Of a DNA stretch of 64,000 nucleotides, positions 62,701 through 64,000 are shown in pieces. Source of the stretch: Leptolyngbyaceae cyanobacterium JSC-12 (GTDB lineage Bacteria; Cyanobacteriota; Cyanobacteriia; Leptolyngbyales; Leptolyngbyaceae); contig CM001633.1 in assembly GCA_000309945.1 (NCBI GenBank), forward strand, positions 704,723 to 768,722, written 5' to 3'. The notes below the pieces were generated by a model that searched no databases, was not told the DNA's origin, and saw only the letters and a program-made list of their open reading frames with translations. A program made the position numbers and the translations under genes. Every line of letters begins with the position of its first letter. The first letter of the stretch is position 1.

Positions 62701-64000
62701 CAGGTCTTGCCAAAACCATATTAGCTCACGGATATAAAGAGACTTTCTTAAACGTTCTCAGCCCTGCTCTTGATCTTGCCACAGTTGGTGGAGGAGTCTT
62801 TAAGGCAGGACAACTTAATGCTTACAGCTCTCTTTCAGAAGTAGAAGAAGCTTACATCCAAGCAGGTGCAGGGCGTGGCAGTTTAGTAGGCTCTGTTTTT
62901 GGACTCTTTGCAATGGGTCCGTTAGGCGATGTGGCTGGGTCTTTGTTAGGACAGTTTATTGGGTCTGAGGCTGCTAAAGAACGTGCTCGACTTCGTTACG
63001 AAGCTAGAGATTACGGTATCGTCCCTATTCTGGAAGATTTCGTCGAACCTTTAACGAGAGATACCGTGCTGGCTGGATATGTAGGGAAACAAGTAGGTAA
63101 GATGGGCAGTGCTGCTGTGCAGTCTTACCTACAAAATTCCTTAGCAAAGATAGCCAGTGGAAAAGCTAATAAGCTCGATCGCATGGTTACAGCAGCGTCA
63201 GCTGCTTACCGACAAGGATTCCGCTCCCAAGTAGCACAAGCAACTGGTCGATTTAGTAGAGTGCTGGGTCATGCGCCAGGTGCAGCCTCTATTGGAAAAC
63301 TAGTTGGTGGAACGTCTAAAGTTGTCACAAAAACTGCTGGAAAGATTCTTCAAATTCTCGGACCTGCAATAGACGTTACTCGGATAGGAGCTGGATATGT
63401 GCAATCTCAATCGGCACGAACTGAGGCTGAGTACCAAGTTTCTGTTCGAAGAACATCTGGTGGATTAGGTTCTATCGCAGGAGGTTTAATAGGGGGTGCT
63501 TTAGGAGGACCGATCGGTGCAGTCGCAGGTAGTCTCTTAGGTGATTTCGTTCTTGATAAAGTTGGTGAGAATCTGGCACAAGAAGCATACATGCGTAATG
63601 TGAGCGCTGGAACAATCACTACAGGGCAAATTGCAGGGGGTGTAATTGGTGCTGGAGTAGGGTTATTAGCTGGGGGGTTATTAGTCGGTGCTGGATTAGT
63701 GGCAGCAGTGGCGACAGCTCCTATTCTTTTAGCAGCAGCAGGTATTGGTCTTTTGGTAGGTGCTGTAGCAGGCGGATACGCTATGCTCACTGGTAAGAAA
63801 AAAGACGAATCAAAAACTCGCCTGGTTCAAGTAGCTCAACGTCGCCGCGCAAGATGGAATACACCTGATGCTCTAAATCAACCCATTAAAAAGCAAAGCA
63901 TTATTAAACAAACTGATAATGAAATACTCGATGTAACCAAACGTTCTAAAGAGCGCTTAGCAATTGCACAGTCTTATTTGAGTCCTACTCAGCAACCTGA
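50742..64000 (+). CDS. Second giant protein (over 4419 aa, runs off window): PLD domain, HExxH, glycine zippers
   Basis: A single frame stays open from the GTG at 50742 to the window edge. The N-terminus has two PLD-type motifs: HAKTYTAILN (H93, K95) with STAN (N113), and HTKALAIVGE (H270, K272) with GSHN (N290), in the same arrangement as the giant at 4003. Later: GNLPGSGKST (K1905), a P-loop-like motif whose first Gly is Asn; LLHEASHALDD (H2993, E2994, H2997) with DELSANVRALDE about 70 residues on (E3065), a zincin-like set. Residues beyond about 3200 are Ala/Leu/Lys-rich amphipathic helix ending in long glycine zippers (GSIAGGLIGGALGGPIGA; GGVIGAGVGLLAGGLLVGA), typical of tape-measure and membrane-active proteins. 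Its real 3' end is outside. Coding is certain; roles are inferred. Confidence 0.9.
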   Translation, partial: MLGFSPISELIPASSVPTRTEDFLRSAESGTLTATIYSTPHDQSLLENAGRVVINRGKQSGSTDKLDRFIESSYLKGYDVRTFSSPSAEQRLHAKTYTAILNQVATAHVSTANLSETALQQTPGSRQERIRQYSGKVFQENLAFQTTDRSLVAQISHFQSAVSQNRVPSSTQNVAVGGTASQATAHRISRAKRGDRVILSGPYLDDPLVVASLLTAKAQGAEVTVLSANPNTRFETATSGTGEHREAVNQLSAAGVKVLTPTEDDPLLIHTKALAIVGESEALFALGSHNFTNAAKSNRSVDLLLMLNDPRLAKELYHNLSNTQGVQQQKREAVEVPSLLELKMTLQGRGGLYRVSSLGERGPNLSMPFYPTRMDGAFFKFFNDKNTPFPNLNIYSNLYVSRTGRTETPDVIKQLDREISDPGLGYSFNKLVGQPIYESGFGIIGSGLKSVGKLIDWALGFEAHKEREDERDNKSIGGIRKYFSSAYQSSYGKESQGPFESIFSNFYQLGAGAAATLSFYVGVDLPLKYFKAMLETDYAEMLLQLPGDSPKNWMAKGVLQVAPMLRTTMFGPAIGGALNEVIQDTTTTPQNFTTRLYDRLYKPGNVLKDPTRVAVTQEGKLTSIQLGDEGLYAASQMLRRFDQVRFEQLTAPILEAINPYTVDSIHYQTYKQSLTQLTETVGKPTEILFQQRAEDPNVYRPVFKNLGVERVREIAKRYDDLASLLPANLTYWVPPLRRLLNLDEFDPMQHMTVRDVISFEDAVLWTDRFYKHTVAVLQNPAQNVRQILKAWSGEVELLRTERKLIKELSKEFAPTQFSFQAQHADDVAANLSALHRYGENVLDRTNQQVQTILNDQRVVKYSKQLEAQRKLLEQSPFRLLNENVVVSESKYKPFESDARHKVSNMRRILARVGIALLADRIADQFIFQPLGANLLTQIKAHQELSTQEGQVARFQFTGDLSKEFVIASQLGAGAAVGFLLPDALDKGNRPQSISTVLDPLREFQKSLKLTERSIYKSASEEILESADIQVSRQALASTNKRYKTLQAEIQGLKYRRVGLRFNTSAAIAAGLVAGFGLKTLSMGAAYVLNLINNNTSGISPSGMDAYFSSTFERLTQEGIAKAVTREDYVNLAIGHTLAQSFLNSGKQKQKVYTVATQLTSPFIQVPFLLKADSVTGKASLSVGLQLMPLLGSGVTPALPFSIRLNKDELDSFDIGAQVPGLFSSFQIASVMARGMLSALTFGNSLIYEKESVYEKGMEFVGLSTALLLGANKLSQADIRSKLANRIGSNHSLLKQLDDVDKHTRALRQISRGALEFSNKTLRFIYSLPVAFASSTLQAVAPIINPQLANFKVPKGLRKAAPYYLSLVMANLMADPDGGYVGESFKDPLTKVGGVLGAGLLTGAVLDRMGVFADTESLAAQFQASTRNLSAKEYRQLVQDWLPKAKAGTSAADYIDELVENLRTAPASSITSKRAVSRQLLSTISAPSLWEQAHRISELKFLHEVSDGSLKTPNKIDLPYKNLKSIGGRIAAAAMGLFALRGTAYALASMMPEGLLSNLYNTPVLGATLRLLSGVEPEPKSRQGVLAGERPRGAYGVLNKLAKTLSFGLFELPKASGLYSDTTDPFLNLIGPLGATFKSHKTNYYIQYASSFSDISATAYDFVRGGLSTDLLARTYGLMHLGQAKSLSEALAQIRGAAPRQKLATYETITPYEMDAVQSAGISRALGLRQFRLQHASNQRASELLLDFLKEGYAFGELGHDIMPGYQMQYRGYKPFDFLAHSDFIYQKSTIEGGEPRQQDPYEAFLNWFQKSQWKSRKLAESYNPFDLTNGLGSFSNAAWLTAPLGVLLTFGAISAGTEITAKLSAYVAQTEISKLTEASKLSQGKQLTAPYRYVFTSGNLPGSGKSTIFQIDKLNRYSNVHRLPIDVSEIIDGSPFELVSGINKSYQNLHNRVGKYFTGSYLTQVKNLLTQVEGATDTQKAQLTRTFKSTVQNEVTKIVRQQMQRVVLKGTDLNLYRAFYGGSSRNAPSNIRAYVDETKLLLGQALDEVLDEVNKLGDLTAESRYLQILKLNARFEQSEGLQRFLGRLSEPIRGSYDLDTDRRSWMKWVDQQLSGEDAKSSVPQGKVQRSLGNFAFNQPAFTRPWTEGFLTTTIKGLKGASMLTGAWVATGRSLYEIFESGAILLGGSSQPISTRLAAGEQMTSGALYWGISAGIAGVAAMIGLGPLGAIALGIGSLIGLDHLKATSTPLRQLEQGLVKSVGRFLAQPVESAAKLADSFGLGSFVRTAGNAIATPISFIASTVSAPFRFLLENFAAPFLQEQNLSLFSDSLPVQVVKTLLLPRSVYTQFDSYEPRSSTLAGREPFVGGNIALHLKRQQTANIQNAISANTFIDETTVYPLAIGRLSSSGDRLTEQKYFDSSAGGRVLQAFGPGNYRISNSLRLALQRRQAMYHAMVTVAAIARPPEPANLSSYSFLHAASSTLLKLQLEDLSQPITIKLSQQLSDSFITLKGLYSKVSEALWKPANWLLTVANRVKSRLSYLVEPITKFKLDFSFLKINKPDFRFNVPKVGVPNALKSIRLPSVDFSRLTDKIFDSLDWALDKISDFNLGSKVPSYDIGNFFPNGSLPSFSRVTTKLSSTFSLVSEKLDPVINRLKVAFSNISAANLPNFTTPDVNVSGIADPLEKVVKTATRNVQKAIPRIGFALSDALASVPKGLSPGLFFGGLDFLSAFLADARLKSLDEADPFKEFQRAYQEAGASFVGFTVGGFVASLTRNPLLSFGASILGGILGLNIGDSLARSAYKNQEENPVLTYIQQSLTTASAVTLIQLPNLIKSRSVARTALLNIGLSFATGGLGPVTQLSAVHSFSNFIKSFQEQPGKLSTWIARTKELIQDTAEAFKFWSSGEVSGQYVKATRSLSRNILLGLGTEADIPLTSVRTRSSGSRFSIEGSYQSKYRSIQLSKATARVLGREAVGRRVRPTDLAEARFTLLHEASHALDDLGQKQRLTLDDLDQFIYSHATTRSNVQELKDLLTRSSQSSTVALYQRFSGDVNASFLQQVYSDELSANVRALDEYIKRYPGQVDDLLKVLRRTSNAGITDKYESILELIKDRTSFVDPGVRYRRAASKAFRVERAVLGDVLNAPKRFVKGFVSHKSTAPLINLRFAGQAPDMSGWNLAVQTFNADFSDLPKPVGKILGGVAKGIGSYRMLRSGSSILAASLRNVALTTLGSLEKVINPAYAATYNLNSKMSAGGVSAIGLVDSVFIGVDLFQGIQSNADYAALNKKLRQNPAQVQAFKREIIKLRNSQLGGFLGATLGAAAGLISKNPLYGFILGGAAGLVAPLVGFFGLSAYLGQQDLEYAANGHALYDPMQSPSIYLRVNKQLLAEKEATTRVLRPLRSSIKKFVSQTMRLVGRAVFQAAKLGYNALSHLTALGVAATTTTAAFLGSSLALAIPVLGKAYNLLEFGAKGFGRFAYSLGKPLFPVVAYPIRQLGKLTRKGIALSATVVNKVTEFTTNQVAKLGRFSQQILSNVWSSGVYVASQALRMASKAESYLGEAAAKLYQYIPQFSYWSDDLFLPALKFAGSTALKTAQLSMAAGRAVLSSSFSLVKSTVKAFTQTVRFASENSYKLAKPIINASIQGLQLGVSAAFEIARPIASLTNNLLRSSFYLGSSVLKAGVHTVSLLARTGFNVLSKVTQALAQSAGSELLRIGGGIYSELATFAKYIPGYLKTKGSLLRQLGRSASSLVKATVNIGSAIALSAGKALVRGSRFAASVIGSSAQALWQTTQRLTGLRSVFPFLTNLAIGATNLLYKTLGKPAIAATSLALKLGGRVITTSAKAAFHLLKTTHLPKGFVSKTISALRDIGEYASITTMSAARSFIKTTGAYLRESSKLLSNLGTLTGQTAKFLFDSSVATTKAVATFGKHIINGTGQVTSYALRSTLAAARFAKSTVKSAGKLLAFAGSVTNQLVDRGIRQLVRYTPGLAKTILAHGYKETFLNVLSPALDLATVGGGVFKAGQLNAYSSLSEVEEAYIQAGAGRGSLVGSVFGLFAMGPLGDVAGSLLGQFIGSEAAKERARLRYEARDYGIVPILEDFVEPLTRDTVLAGYVGKQVGKMGSAAVQSYLQNSLAKIASGKANKLDRMVTAASAAYRQGFRSQVAQATGRFSRVLGHAPGAASIGKLVGGTSKVVTKTAGKILQILGPAIDVTRIGAGYVQSQSARTEAEYQVSVRRTSGGLGSIAGGLIGGALGGPIGAVAGSLLGDFVLDKVGENLAQEAYMRNVSAGTITTGQIAGGVIGAGVGLLAGGLLVGAGLVAAVATAPILLAAAGIGLLVGAVAGGYAMLTGKKKDESKTRLVQVAQRRRARWNTPDALNQPIKKQSIIKQTDNEILDVTKRSKERLAIAQSYLSPTQQP

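Noticed and set aside
63407-63790. 127-codon Pro/Ala-rich minus-strand frame
   Set aside because: Mirror image of the glycine-zipper codons of the giant gene; composition explains it.
1-64000. tRNA genes, CRISPR arrays, insertion sequences, integrase or attachment sites
   Set aside because: None recognised on reading; no cloverleaf ending, regularly spaced repeats, transposase or recombinase motifs.

Overview
The window is most of the virion-morphogenesis region of a large contractile-tailed (myovirus-type) phage or prophage whose host is almost certainly a cyanobacterium. The cyanobacterial signature is the HIP1 octamer GCGATCGC: I count nine copies, against less than one expected by chance in moderately AT-rich DNA of this length. 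No tRNA, rRNA, CRISPR array, IS element, integrase or attachment site is visible, so virulent phage and prophage cannot be told apart here.

Layout. (1) 1-3687, minus strand: a leftward set of small genes with a cysteine-rich PAAR-like tail-tip protein, a helix-turn-helix protein, unknown proteins and a thymidylate kinase broken by a one-base slip in a G tract. (2) 3757-13938, plus: a small unknown gene, then a 3311-residue giant protein with an N-terminal phospholipase-D-like (PLD) domain and, deep inside, a DFDGD motif like the catalytic metal-binding loop of multi-subunit and two-barrel RNA polymerases. (3) 14014-15041: GH19-type endolysin and a holin candidate, closed by a strong terminator. 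(4) 15195-22991: a tandem-repeat protein with a lambda-type GGGAAAG frameshift signal, Mu-like portal, Mu gpI-like protease/scaffold, major capsid protein and small head proteins. (5) 23043-31077: neck proteins, a fibre, an unusually long tail sheath and the tail tube. (6) 31901-50674: hub, OB-fold and beta-helical spike proteins, gp25-like wedge, baseplate J, other wedge and fibre proteins, and the terminase large subunit. (7) 50742 to the right edge: a second giant gene, open for more than 4419 codons and running off the window, with another N-terminal PLD domain, a candidate HExxH zinc peptidase, a P-loop-like motif and many glycine-zipper hydrophobic segments.

The structural genes mostly abut or overlap by 1-4 bases and probably form a few long late transcripts. 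Three small genes sit antisense within this block (a SWIM zinc-finger protein, an HNH homing endonuclease and a 75-residue unknown) and look like later insertions. No ordinary tape-measure gene lies between tail tube and hub, so one of the giants may fill that role.

The most unusual feature is the pair of giant PLD-headed proteins bracketing the morphogenesis cluster. The first is a candidate virion-borne, single-chain RNA polymerase fused to a PLD domain; the second is a candidate tape-measure or ejection protein carrying a peptidase. Both are motif-based inferences from reading the sequence and need profile or structure searches.
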